Assembly (NCBI GenBank): GCA_964407265.1
Contig: CAYOUV010000004.1
Span: 1-64,000 of the forward strand
Reading direction: 5' to 3'
DNA from: CAYOUV01 sp964407265
Lineage (GTDB): Bacteria > Chloroflexota > Anaerolineae > Anaerolineales > Villigracilaceae
DNA: 64,000 nt
Shown piece after piece: positions 1 through 7,286 of this stretch. The notes under the pieces are model-generated. The model was given only the letters and a program-made list of their open reading frames with translations, did no database searches and was not told where the DNA came from. The position numbers and the translations under genes were made by a program. Position 1 is the first letter of the stretch. The number at the start of each line of letters is the position of its first letter.

Positions 1-1002
1 CGTCCTTGGGTCTGGCTCCTCAATAGGGACGATTTGCAAACCTTCCCGGCGCGCCAGGCCAGCCAGGCAGAGCTGCTTACAATCCACAGCCGGTCCGCCG
101 CGCAGCTAACAGACGCGCAGCAAAAGGTTTTATCCAAACTTCGGAATTCCCCAGCCAATGCAGCCACAAGCTCGGCCTGGAGCATGTTTTTCGCGCTGAC
201 AGCTCCCACCAGCGATCCAGCGCTGGCCGACTTGGGCAGTCAGTACCTGGGGCAGGTCAACCTGCTGCTGGCCGCCAGCCAGTGGGCCGCCAAGCCCGGT
301 CCCATCGCTACCTGCGAAGCGGACTTGGATGGTGATGGCCGGTCGGAGTGCATCCTGGCAAGCGATCGAATTTACGCGATCTTCGATTTACAGGGAGCGC
401 ATCTGGATTTCCTGTTCGCGCGCGATCAAAGTGGCATCCACCAAATGATCGGGCCATCCTCCCAGCTCGCGCTGGGGTTGAGCGACCAGTCCCAGTGGAA
501 TCCCAAGCTGGGCGTGGCCAGCGATCCGGGCGTGACCCCAGGCGCCTTTACCGACCGGGACGATCCCTGGGGTGCGTACACTGGCAAGTTCAAAGACAAG
601 CGCCTGATTTTGACTGCGCAGAACGGCACGCGCGTTAAATCATTTGAACTCACAGGCACCGGCCTGCGCACCACTTATCAAAGCAAATCGGCCGTCACAA
701 CCCAAATCCCGTTGATCGTCGAACCACAGACCAGATTTCGTCCTGGCTGGGCGGGCAGCTATCGCTCGCAGGCCATCGCGGGCGGATTTAGCTGGGGTCC
801 GCAGAACAGTCTCAAACTGGCGGTGCTGGCCGAGGCTCCGGTCTCGATCCGCTCGTTCAATGAATCACTGACCTGGCTGACGCAACCCGAAGATCCTGAT
901 TTCGCTTATCCAGCCGGTCATTACCTGCCATTTCCGCTGGCAATGGTTCAAATCAGTGGTCCAGACAAGTTCACAATCCAGCTGGATGTCATCCAAAAGT
1001 AG
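1..1002 (+). CDS. C-terminal part of a large secreted or glycoside-hydrolase-like protein (5' end outside window)
   Basis: The frame is open from the first base, so the start lies upstream; the TTG at 34 is probably internal. About 333 residues remain. A calcium-loop-like DLDGDGRSEC motif sits near residue 110, followed by a beta-rich region with no membrane segment. The combination of a helical stretch, the DGDG motif and a terminal beta domain reminds me of the C-terminal part of family 57 glycoside hydrolases of Chloroflexota, but I see no catalytic motif. A function beyond 'carbohydrate-active candidate' is not supported. It ends 76 bp before rex and overlaps no other gene. Confidence 0.6.
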   Translation, partial: RPWVWLLNRDDLQTFPARQASQAELLTIHSRSAAQLTDAQQKVLSKLRNSPANAATSSAWSMFFALTAPTSDPALADLGSQYLGQVNLLLAASQWAAKPGPIATCEADLDGDGRSECILASDRIYAIFDLQGAHLDFLFARDQSGIHQMIGPSSQLALGLSDQSQWNPKLGVASDPGVTPGAFTDRDDPWGAYTGKFKDKRLILTAQNGTRVKSFELTGTGLRTTYQSKSAVTTQIPLIVEPQTRFRPGWAGSYRSQAIAGGFSWGPQNSLKLAVLAEAPVSIRSFNESLTWLTQPEDPDFAYPAGHYLPFPLAMVQISGPDKFTIQLDVIQK

Positions 1003-1006
1003 CCTT

Positions 1007-1024
1007 TTGTGGCTAATTGTACAA
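1007..1024 (+). promoter_or_regulatory. Candidate Rex operator in front of rex
   Basis: The 18-bp element has half sites TTGTGG and GTACAA separated by six bases. The known Rex consensus is TTGTGA-N6-TCACAA, so 9 of 12 half-site bases match. The symmetric core extends outward as TTTTGT-N10-ACAAAA (1005-1026). It covers a possible -35 (TTGTAC, 1017-1022) that is 17 bp from TAGAGT at 1040-1045, which would suit autorepression. It is inferred, not proven. Confidence 0.5.
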
Positions 1025-1078
1025 AACTATTTTTTATGGTAGAGTTAAGCCACAATTTTACTGAGGTGAGGGAGTCGC

Positions 1079-1699
1079 ATGAACGTTGAGAAAGTTCCAG
1101 ACATCATCATTGGACGTCTGCCCATTTACCTGCGCGCCCTACAACGCATGGCAGAAAAAGGTATCCAAACCACTTCCTCGCAGGAACTTGGGGAGACTGT
1201 GGGAATTTCAGCCGCACAAATTCGTAAGGATATCTCCCAGTTTGGCGAGTTTGGCAAGCAGGGAACCGGTTATCACATCTCGTTCCTGATCGACAAGCTG
1301 CGCGAAATCCTGAAAGTGGATCGCATCTGGGATGTGGCCTTGGTTGGCGCCGGTGACGTGGGACACGCGCTGGCCCGCTACCAGGGCTTCGTCAACCGCG
1401 GCTTCCGCATCGCAATGGTCTTCGACAACGATCCGACCAAAATCGGCGAGCAGGTTGGCGAATTCACTGTCCAGGACTCGGCCAAGCTGGTAGAAAAAGT
1501 CCGCGAGGCGCACATCAAGGTTGCCATGTTGACCGTCCCGGCTGCAACTGCTCAGGATGTGGCCGACAAGCTGGTTGAGGCGGGTGTAAAAGCCATTCTA
1601 AATTACGCACCCATCAGTTTGGCTGTGCCTAAAGGTGTCGAGGTACAGCACACCGATCCCACCACACACCTGCAACGCATGACGTATTATCTCGATTAG
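1079..1699 (+). CDS. rex: Redox-sensing transcriptional repressor Rex
   Basis: This 206-residue protein has the full Rex layout: an N-terminal winged helix (about 1-80, with the recognition region SAAQIRKDISQFGEFG) and a Rossmann NAD(H) domain opening with VGAGDVG near residues 89-95. Rex binds operators when NADH is low and is released when the NADH/NAD+ ratio rises, typically controlling fermentative and respiratory genes. Length matches the family (about 205-215). The ATG is preceded by a purine-rich GAGGTGAGGGAG ribosome site. It is monocistronic, bounded by a candidate autoregulatory operator upstream and a strong hairpin terminator downstream. No truncation is visible. Confidence 0.97.
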   Translation: MNVEKVPDIIIGRLPIYLRALQRMAEKGIQTTSSQELGETVGISAAQIRKDISQFGEFGKQGTGYHISFLIDKLREILKVDRIWDVALVGAGDVGHALARYQGFVNRGFRIAMVFDNDPTKIGEQVGEFTVQDSAKLVEKVREAHIKVAMLTVPAATAQDVADKLVEAGVKAILNYAPISLAVPKGVEVQHTDPTTHLQRMTYYLD

Positions 1700-1723
1700 T
1701 TTAAAACAAATAATTGTCATCCA

Positions 1724-1750
1724 ACGGCGCTCATCTGAGCGCCGTTTGTC
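1724..1750 (+). terminator. Rho-independent terminator of rex
   Basis: A perfect 10-bp stem (ACGGCGCTCA with TGAGCGCCGT) and a very short loop are followed by TTGTCATTT. It lies 24 bp after the rex stop codon. Confidence 0.85.
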
Positions 1751-1784
1751 ATTTACCAGGCTTTACATGATCTTCATAATCCCT

Positions 1785-1794
1785 TTGTGCACAA
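1785..1794 (+). promoter_or_regulatory. 10-bp palindrome TTGTGCACAA upstream of the Fe-S membrane operon
   Basis: The element is a perfect palindrome about 50 bp before the start of the 4Fe-4S gene, in an AT-rich leader. Its half sites resemble Rex half sites but lack the six-base spacer, so I do not call it a Rex site. It may be an operator for an unknown regulator. Confidence 0.25.
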
Positions 1795-1842
1795 TATACA
1801 AATATTTATTACACTCATCTAAATTATGGTATGGAGCACAGG

Positions 1843-2688
1843 ATGAAATCTCTTCGCAGAAAACTATTTCGACCGCGCAGCATTTGGATCCGGCGTATCG
1901 TGCAGATCCTTTTCTTCACCTTGATCGCCTTGATCGCGGTCAACCACTCACTGGCAGAAAATGGCGGTGGCATCGCCTTTCTCTCGAATGCTTCGCTGCA
2001 TGCCTTGTGTCCTTTCGGCGGTGTGGTGACGATCTACCAATACGTGACGGTGGGCACCTTCGTGCAGAAAATCCACGAGTCGGCCTTCGCGCTGATGTTG
2101 ATTGGCTTTGTGCTGGCTTTCGTCTTCGGGCCAGTATTTTGTGGCTGGGTCTGTCCTTTGGGGACGATTCAGGAATGGGTCGGAAAATGGGGTCGCAAGC
2201 TTTTTCGCCGCCGTTACAATCACTTCATCCCGGAAAGACTTGATGCCGTTCTTCGTTACAGCCGCTACCTGGTCCTGGCTTGGATTGTCTACGTAACGGC
2301 TATAAGCGGACAATTGATCTTCGCAAATTACGATCCGTATTTCGCGCTGTTCAACTTTTGGACAGGCGAAGTCGCCTGGAGTGCACTCGCAATTCTGGGT
2401 GTGACCTTGCTGGGAGCGCTGTTCGTCGAGCGTCCATGGTGCAAATATGCCTGCCCCTACGGAGCCGTGCTGGGCCTGTCGAATTTGTTCCGCATTTTTA
2501 AAATCCGCCGGGTCGCCTCAACCTGCAAAGCCGATGGGGCCTGCTCGATCATGTGCCCGATGAATATCAAGGTCGATCAGGTGGATGTCGTGCATGATCA
2601 CCAGTGCATCTCCTGCCTGGAATGCACGTCAGAGGCCATCTGCCCGGTGGCGAATACAGTTATCTACTCTGCAGGAGCAGTTCAATGA
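1843..2688 (+). CDS. Polytopic 4Fe-4S membrane protein (NosR/NapH/YccM-like)
   Basis: The start is placed at 1843 because GGAG lies six bases upstream; an in-frame ATG at 1831 is weaker. The 281-residue product has about five membrane segments and two CxxxCP motifs (C100/C104, C200/C204) typical of the Fer4_5 membrane domain. A C-terminal dicluster ferredoxin part follows: C228-x2-D-x2-C234-x3-C238 and C255-x2-C-x2-C-x5-C267. Family members carry electrons across or along the membrane to a periplasmic reductase or flavin protein. The first ferredoxin motif has Asp where a Cys is usual. It overlaps the next gene by ATGA, so the two are probably co-translated. The electron partner is unknown. 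Confidence 0.85.
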   Translation: MKSLRRKLFRPRSIWIRRIVQILFFTLIALIAVNHSLAENGGGIAFLSNASLHALCPFGGVVTIYQYVTVGTFVQKIHESAFALMLIGFVLAFVFGPVFCGWVCPLGTIQEWVGKWGRKLFRRRYNHFIPERLDAVLRYSRYLVLAWIVYVTAISGQLIFANYDPYFALFNFWTGEVAWSALAILGVTLLGALFVERPWCKYACPYGAVLGLSNLFRIFKIRRVASTCKADGACSIMCPMNIKVDQVDVVHDHQCISCLECTSEAICPVANTVIYSAGAVQ

Positions 2689-3419
2689 AACTGACATCAA
2701 AAACCCTGGCTGGATTGATCCTCTTGATCTTGTTTGGCGGAATCGCATTCAGCAATGCCACCGGCTGGTGGCAAACAGAATCGAGCAAATCACCAGCCAC
2801 ATTCACAGATGGCGAGTTTGCCGGCCAGCCCAACCCAGCCGACATCCGCGGTTCGTACACTTTTGGCGATATCAATCAGGCCTTTGAAGTGCCGGTCGAT
2901 ACCCTGGCCCAGGCTTTCGGGATCCCTGCAGAGGCAGATGCCGCCAGCTATGCAATCAAGGATTTGGAAACCCTGTATGCAGATCAATCATTTGAAATCG
3001 GCACAGCTTCAGTGCGGCTTTTCGTCGCTTTCTATACTGGGCTGCCGTATGATTTAATTGACGACACCTACCTGCCGGCTACCGCAGTTGTAATTTTGAA
3101 AGCCCGCGGAACCCTAAGTCAGGAGCAACTCAGCTATGTGGAGGCGCATAGCCTGGATCTTGGCAGCGCCCCCCCTGTCACAACGGCTGCAACAGCCGAG
3201 ATACACACTGACATAACTACCGAGCGCATCATCAAGGGTAAAACCGCCTTCCAGGAACTGCTGGATTGGGGTGTATCTCCAGAGATGATCGAACAGGTCA
3301 TCGGTGGAAGGCTGCCGAACCCGCTCATAAAAATCAAGGATTACTGCACCGAAAAAGGGTTGGACTTCGAAGAGATCAAGACTGCTTTACAAACCGAGGT
3401 CGACAAGCTGCAGCCCTAA
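2685..3419 (+). CDS. Membrane-anchored extracytoplasmic protein with a repeated 'TF-x-[ED]' module, partner of the Fe-S protein
   Basis: The 244-residue protein begins at an ATG overlapping the upstream stop. Residues 7-24 form a signal anchor. Two related modules follow: residues 54-97 (IRGSYTFGDINQAFEVP... then IKDLETLY) and residues 183-232 (IKGKTAFQELLDWGVSPE... then IKDYCTEKG). Between them is a segment rich in aromatic and Pro residues (110-150). I recognise this as a module that accompanies NosR-like Fe-S membrane proteins in Anaerolineae, but know no biochemical function. One Cys (221) is present, with no heme or metal motif. Translational coupling implies a complex with its neighbour. 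Confidence 0.7.
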   Translation: MKLTSKTLAGLILLILFGGIAFSNATGWWQTESSKSPATFTDGEFAGQPNPADIRGSYTFGDINQAFEVPVDTLAQAFGIPAEADAASYAIKDLETLYADQSFEIGTASVRLFVAFYTGLPYDLIDDTYLPATAVVILKARGTLSQEQLSYVEAHSLDLGSAPPVTTAATAEIHTDITTERIIKGKTAFQELLDWGVSPEMIEQVIGGRLPNPLIKIKDYCTEKGLDFEEIKTALQTEVDKLQP

Positions 3420-3436
3420 GATTTAACCCCCAAAAG

Positions 3437-3463
3437 AAAACGGCCTCTGCGCGAGGCCGTTTT
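3437..3463. terminator. Bidirectional terminator between convergent units
   Basis: The hairpin CGGCCTC / GAGGCCG is flanked by AAAA on the left and TTTT on the right, so it works for both the plus-strand Fe-S operon and the minus-strand atp-mreB operon, whose last gene ends at 3477. Confidence 0.85.
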
Positions 3464-3476
3464 CCGATTCGTTTCG

Positions 3477-4496
3477 TCATACAGTTGGCAAGTTGCGCCG
3501 CAAGATATTGTACATCCCCAATCCGCGCACCGCGCCTTCGACAACGCAGGTCATCGGGTTATCGACCAGGTAAGCCGGCACACCGAGGGATTTGGTCAAC
3601 AGTTTATCGATCCCGCGCAGCAGGGCGCCGCCGCCGCACAGGGCCACGCCCCGGTCGATGATGTCCGATACCAGTTCCGGTGGGGTCTTTTCGAGCACGC
3701 GGCGACCGGTCTCAATCACCTGCTTGAGCGGATCTTCCAAGGCTTCCACAATCTCACCAGTGGTGAGCGTGATCGGACGGGGCAGACCGGTGACCTGATC
3801 TTGCCCCTGAACTTCCATGCTCTGCTCTTGATCTTGCGGAACCGCGGCTCCGATCCGGATTTTGAGTTGTTCGGCGGTCACCTGGCCGATGATCACCCCA
3901 TACTTGCGACGTATGTAGGTGACAATGGCTTCGTCGAAGTCAATCCCGCCAGCACGTAATGTCTCAGCTGAGACGATGCCATACATCGCCAGTACAGCAG
4001 ATTCGGTCGCACCTCCACCCAGGCAAATGACCATGTTCCCGGAAGGCGAACCAATCGGCAGGTCCACGCCCAGAGCAGCGGCCAGCGGCTGCTGGATCAA
4101 AAAGGCTTCCCGGCTGCCAGCCTCCATGACCGCCTCGTAAACCGCGCGTCGCTCCACGCTGGTGACGCCATACGGCACCGAGATCATCACGCGCGGACGG
4201 AAGATTCGCAGTGATCCACTGACCTGCTGCAGTAAGTAGGACAGCAGCGCCTGGGTCACCTCGTAATCGGCGATCACACCGTTTTTGAGCGGGCGCGCGA
4301 CCTCGATCGACTCAGGCACACGGCCGTACATATCGCGTGCTTCTTTGCCGACTGCTACCAATTTTTCCACACCGCGCTGATCATCGACTTCGATCGCGAC
4401 GATGGTGGGTTCATCCATCAACACCTGTGTGCTGTCAGCCAAACGCGTGTTGACGGTTCCCAGGTCGATCCCCAAGTCTTTCGAAAACAAGGCCAC
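3477..4496 (-). CDS. mreB: Rod-shape-determining actin homologue MreB
   Basis: The 339-residue actin-fold ATPase polymerises under the membrane and guides the elongation peptidoglycan machinery. Visible motifs are phosphate-1 loop GIDLGTVNTRL near residue 9, GVIADYEVTQALL, the phosphate-2 region LGGGATESAV, and CGGGALLRGIDKLL near the C terminus. Length is normal for MreB (about 335-345). The ATG lies three bases after the atpC stop, so it is the last gene of the ATP synthase operon rather than part of an mreBCD cluster; neither mreC nor mreD is nearby. A paralogous Hsp70/actin-like role cannot be fully excluded, but the motif pattern is MreB. Confidence 0.93.
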   Translation of the reverse strand: MALFSKDLGIDLGTVNTRLADSTQVLMDEPTIVAIEVDDQRGVEKLVAVGKEARDMYGRVPESIEVARPLKNGVIADYEVTQALLSYLLQQVSGSLRIFRPRVMISVPYGVTSVERRAVYEAVMEAGSREAFLIQQPLAAALGVDLPIGSPSGNMVICLGGGATESAVLAMYGIVSAETLRAGGIDFDEAIVTYIRRKYGVIIGQVTAEQLKIRIGAAVPQDQEQSMEVQGQDQVTGLPRPITLTTGEIVEALEDPLKQVIETGRRVLEKTPPELVSDIIDRGVALCGGGALLRGIDKLLTKSLGVPAYLVDNPMTCVVEGAVRGLGMYNILRRNLPTV

Positions 4497-4499
4497 GGT

Positions 4500-4949
4500 T
4501 TACTGCTCTTCCTGATTATACGAGGGGCGGCGCGCGGTGCTCTTGCGATAACGACGCGCGGCTTCCAGCCGTAGATTGGAACGGCGCAATGCCGCCTCTA
4601 CTGCAAGGTAGGTATCGGTATCGGATGGTAGGCCTTTGGCAAGCATCTCTTCAGCTCGCTGTTTGGCCGCATCGGCCCGTGCAATATCAATCTCTTCAAT
4701 ATTTTCGGCAGCATCTGCCAAGATTGTGACAATATCGGGCTGCACTTCGGCAATTCCGCCCGCGACGGTGAATAGTTCTTCCTTCCCCTGACGGCGGACT
4801 TTAATGATTCCGAATTTAAGGGTAGTCAGCAACGGGGCATGATGAGGCAAAATACCCATTTCGCCCGCTGCGCCGGGGAGTACGACGATATCCGCATCCC
4901 CTTCAAAAACCATCCGATCCTGAGAAACAATCTCGCAACGAATGGGCAT
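4500..4949 (-). CDS. atpC: F1 ATP synthase epsilon subunit
   Basis: This 149-residue protein carries the epsilon beta-sandwich (IRCEIVSQDRMVFEGDADIVVLPGAAGEMG, start LPHHAPLLTTLKFG) and a C-terminal helical hairpin ending in a basic, Arg-rich tail. Epsilon links the gamma shaft to the c ring and regulates ATP hydrolysis. It follows atpD by nine bases and precedes mreB by three, so all are co-transcribed on the minus strand. Confidence 0.96.
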   Translation of the reverse strand: MPIRCEIVSQDRMVFEGDADIVVLPGAAGEMGILPHHAPLLTTLKFGIIKVRRQGKEELFTVAGGIAEVQPDIVTILADAAENIEEIDIARADAAKQRAEEMLAKGLPSDTDTYLAVEAALRRSNLRLEAARRYRKSTARRPSYNQEEQ

Positions 4950-4958
4950 ATCAACCTC

Positions 4959-6362
4959 TCACTCGGATTTCTCCAATAGGGCAGCTTTCTCACGCACATC
5001 ATCGATCGTACCGGCCATCATGAAAGCCTGTTCCGATAGATCATCGCATTCGCCATTCAGGATTTCCCGGAAACCACGCACGGTTTCTTTGAGCGGTACA
5101 TAACGGCCGGGGATGCCGGTGAAACGTTCTGCCACGAAGAATGGCTGCGAGAAGAATCGCTCGATCTTGCGGGCGCGGAAGACAACCTGTTTATCGTCTT
5201 CGCTTAATTCATCGATACCCAGAATGGCAATGATATCCTGCAAGTCTTTATAGCGCTGGAGCACCCGCTGGACTTCGTGCGCGACCTGGTAGTGTTCTTC
5301 GCCAACAATATTCGGATCCAAAATACGCGAGGTCGAGACCAGCGGATCGACGGCAGGATAAATGCCTTTTTCTACAATCGAGCGCTCAAGCGCGATAGTC
5401 GCATCCAGGTGGGTAAAGGTTACCACCGGGGCCGGATCGGAGTAGTCGTCTGCCGGAACATAGACTGCCTGCATCGAGGTGATTGAGCCGGTACGTGTAG
5501 ATGTGATGCGTTCCTGAAGTTCCCCCATCTCGGTCGCCAGGGTCGGCTGGTAACCAACAGCGGAAGGCATACGCCCGAGCAGCGCCGAAACTTCCGAACC
5601 CGACATCGAGAAACGGAAGATGTTGTCAACGAAGAGCAGCACATCCCGGCCTTGATCGCGAAAGTATTCAGCCATCGAGAGCGCTGATAACGCTACACGC
5701 AGACGCACGCCTGGAGGCTCGTTCATCTGGCCATAAACCATGACGGTGTCCTTCATAACACCCGACTCGAGCATTTCACGGTAAAGCTGCGTACCTTCAC
5801 GGGTGCGTTCGCCGACGCCAGCAAAGACTGAGTTGCCTTCATGCTCGGTCGCCACAGAGCGGATGAGCTCCATGATGATCACGGTCTTGCCCGTCCCAGC
5901 GCCGCCGAAGATACCGGTTTTGCCACCCTTGGTGAAAGGCGCAATTAAATCAATTACTTTGATGCCGGTCTCGAAGACATCCACGTTGGTGGTTTGCTCT
6001 GTGAACGAAGGTGCCGGGCGATGAATCGGATAGCGGGTATCAGCGTTCACATCGCCCTTTTCGTCAACCGGGCGGCCAAGCACGTTGAAAATGCGGCCCA
6101 GAGTGGCCTCACCGACCGGTACAGTGATCGGAGCACCGGTCGCTCGAACTGGCAGTCCACGCTGCAAACCGTCCGTGGTGTCCATCGAGATCGTCCGCAC
6201 CCAGTTATTTCCTAAATGTTTCTGCACTTCCAAAATTAGCGGGAGTTGATCCGGTCGTTCCACTTCGAGGGCTTCGAATAATTCGGGGATTTCGCCCTCG
6301 TGAAACTCTACGTCCACCACACCACCAAGGATTTGAACAACGCGGCCACCTGCTTTAGCCAT
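4959..6362 (-). CDS. atpD: F1 ATP synthase catalytic beta subunit
   Basis: The 467-residue beta subunit contains the P-loop GGAGTGKT at 153-160, the DELSEED-region variant IDELSEDDKQVV, and the GERTREG and SALLGRMPSAVGYQPTLATEMG signatures. It binds and synthesises ATP at the alpha-beta interface in the cytoplasmic F1 head. Its ATG lies inside the last codons of atpG (8-base overlap), indicating translational coupling. Length and motifs are fully normal. Confidence 0.98.
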   Translation of the reverse strand: MAKAGGRVVQILGGVVDVEFHEGEIPELFEALEVERPDQLPLILEVQKHLGNNWVRTISMDTTDGLQRGLPVRATGAPITVPVGEATLGRIFNVLGRPVDEKGDVNADTRYPIHRPAPSFTEQTTNVDVFETGIKVIDLIAPFTKGGKTGIFGGAGTGKTVIIMELIRSVATEHEGNSVFAGVGERTREGTQLYREMLESGVMKDTVMVYGQMNEPPGVRLRVALSALSMAEYFRDQGRDVLLFVDNIFRFSMSGSEVSALLGRMPSAVGYQPTLATEMGELQERITSTRTGSITSMQAVYVPADDYSDPAPVVTFTHLDATIALERSIVEKGIYPAVDPLVSTSRILDPNIVGEEHYQVAHEVQRVLQRYKDLQDIIAILGIDELSEDDKQVVFRARKIERFFSQPFFVAERFTGIPGRYVPLKETVRGFREILNGECDDLSEQAFMMAGTIDDVREKAALLEKSE

Positions 6363-7269
6363 TCTCGCCTCCAGTTAAAGATGATTCCTGGGCAAGTGCT
6401 TCAGCACCGCCCACAATGTCTAAAATATCGCTGGTAATCGTCTGCTGACGTACATTATTGTATTCGAGCTGCAAGTCATTCGCCAGTTCACGCGCGTTGT
6501 CGGTTGCATTGTGCATGGCGACCATGCGCATTGCGTGCTCGCTAGCCAGCGCTTCGAGGATTGCCTGAAAGACCTGCAGTGCCGTAAAACGCGGGATGAT
6601 CTCATCCAGAATTTCAGCTCCATCGGGTTCGTAAATGTAGGCGGCTGGCGTACTTCGTTGTCTGTCGTAGACCACATGCTCGTGCTCAGCCTTTAGTTCA
6701 ACCGGCAATAATTTTTTTACTACCGGCTCCTGCCTTGACATGCTGATGAAATCAGTATAAACCAGCCAGACTTCATCGGCATTGCCGTTCGTGTACTCAT
6801 CAACCGCCAGTCGCCCAATCGCCGAGACATCGGAAAAGGCTGGGGCCGCAGGCAGGTTGCTGAATTCCGCAACGACTTGCTTGCGGCGACGCAGGAGCAA
6901 ATCTCGACCTTTGCGCCCAACAGCGATGTACTTCACCGGCGCTTTGTAATCGTCAAAATTACGCGCTGTAAAGCGGATAATGTTCGTATTGTAAGCGCCT
7001 GCCAAACCGCGATCGCCGCTGATGACGACCGCCAGCGCATTCCTGACGTTCATACGTTCAGTCAGCAGCGGGTGCAGATTTTCGCGTCCGGGTTGCTCTG
7101 CTACGTGGGTCAGCACCTGCCAGGCTTTGGTTGCATAAGCCCGGGTAGCAACCACCGTCGCGATCGCCTTACGCACCTTGCTGGCACTGACCGCCTCAAG
7201 GGCACGGGTGACTTGGGAGATATTCTTGATGCTCCGGATACGGAGCCGCATTTCACGCGCAGAAGCCAT
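6355..7269 (-). CDS. atpG: F1 ATP synthase gamma subunit
   Basis: This 304-residue central shaft subunit begins with the standard SAREMRLRIRSIKNISQVTRALEAVSASKVRKA helix and ends with the coiled coil MVAMHNATDNARELANDLQLEYNNVRQQTITSDILDIVGGAEAL. ISGDRGLAGAYNTNI is also diagnostic. Rotation of gamma couples proton flow to beta-site catalysis. It lies 17 bases after atpA and overlaps atpD. Confidence 0.97.
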   Translation of the reverse strand: MASAREMRLRIRSIKNISQVTRALEAVSASKVRKAIATVVATRAYATKAWQVLTHVAEQPGRENLHPLLTERMNVRNALAVVISGDRGLAGAYNTNIIRFTARNFDDYKAPVKYIAVGRKGRDLLLRRRKQVVAEFSNLPAAPAFSDVSAIGRLAVDEYTNGNADEVWLVYTDFISMSRQEPVVKKLLPVELKAEHEHVVYDRQRSTPAAYIYEPDGAEILDEIIPRFTALQVFQAILEALASEHAMRMVAMHNATDNARELANDLQLEYNNVRQQTITSDILDIVGGAEALAQESSLTGGENG

Positions 7270-7286
7270 AAATCGCTATCCCCGTC

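Noticed and set aside
1785..1794. TTGTGCACAA as a Rex operator
   Set aside because: Rex half sites need a six-base spacer; this palindrome has none.
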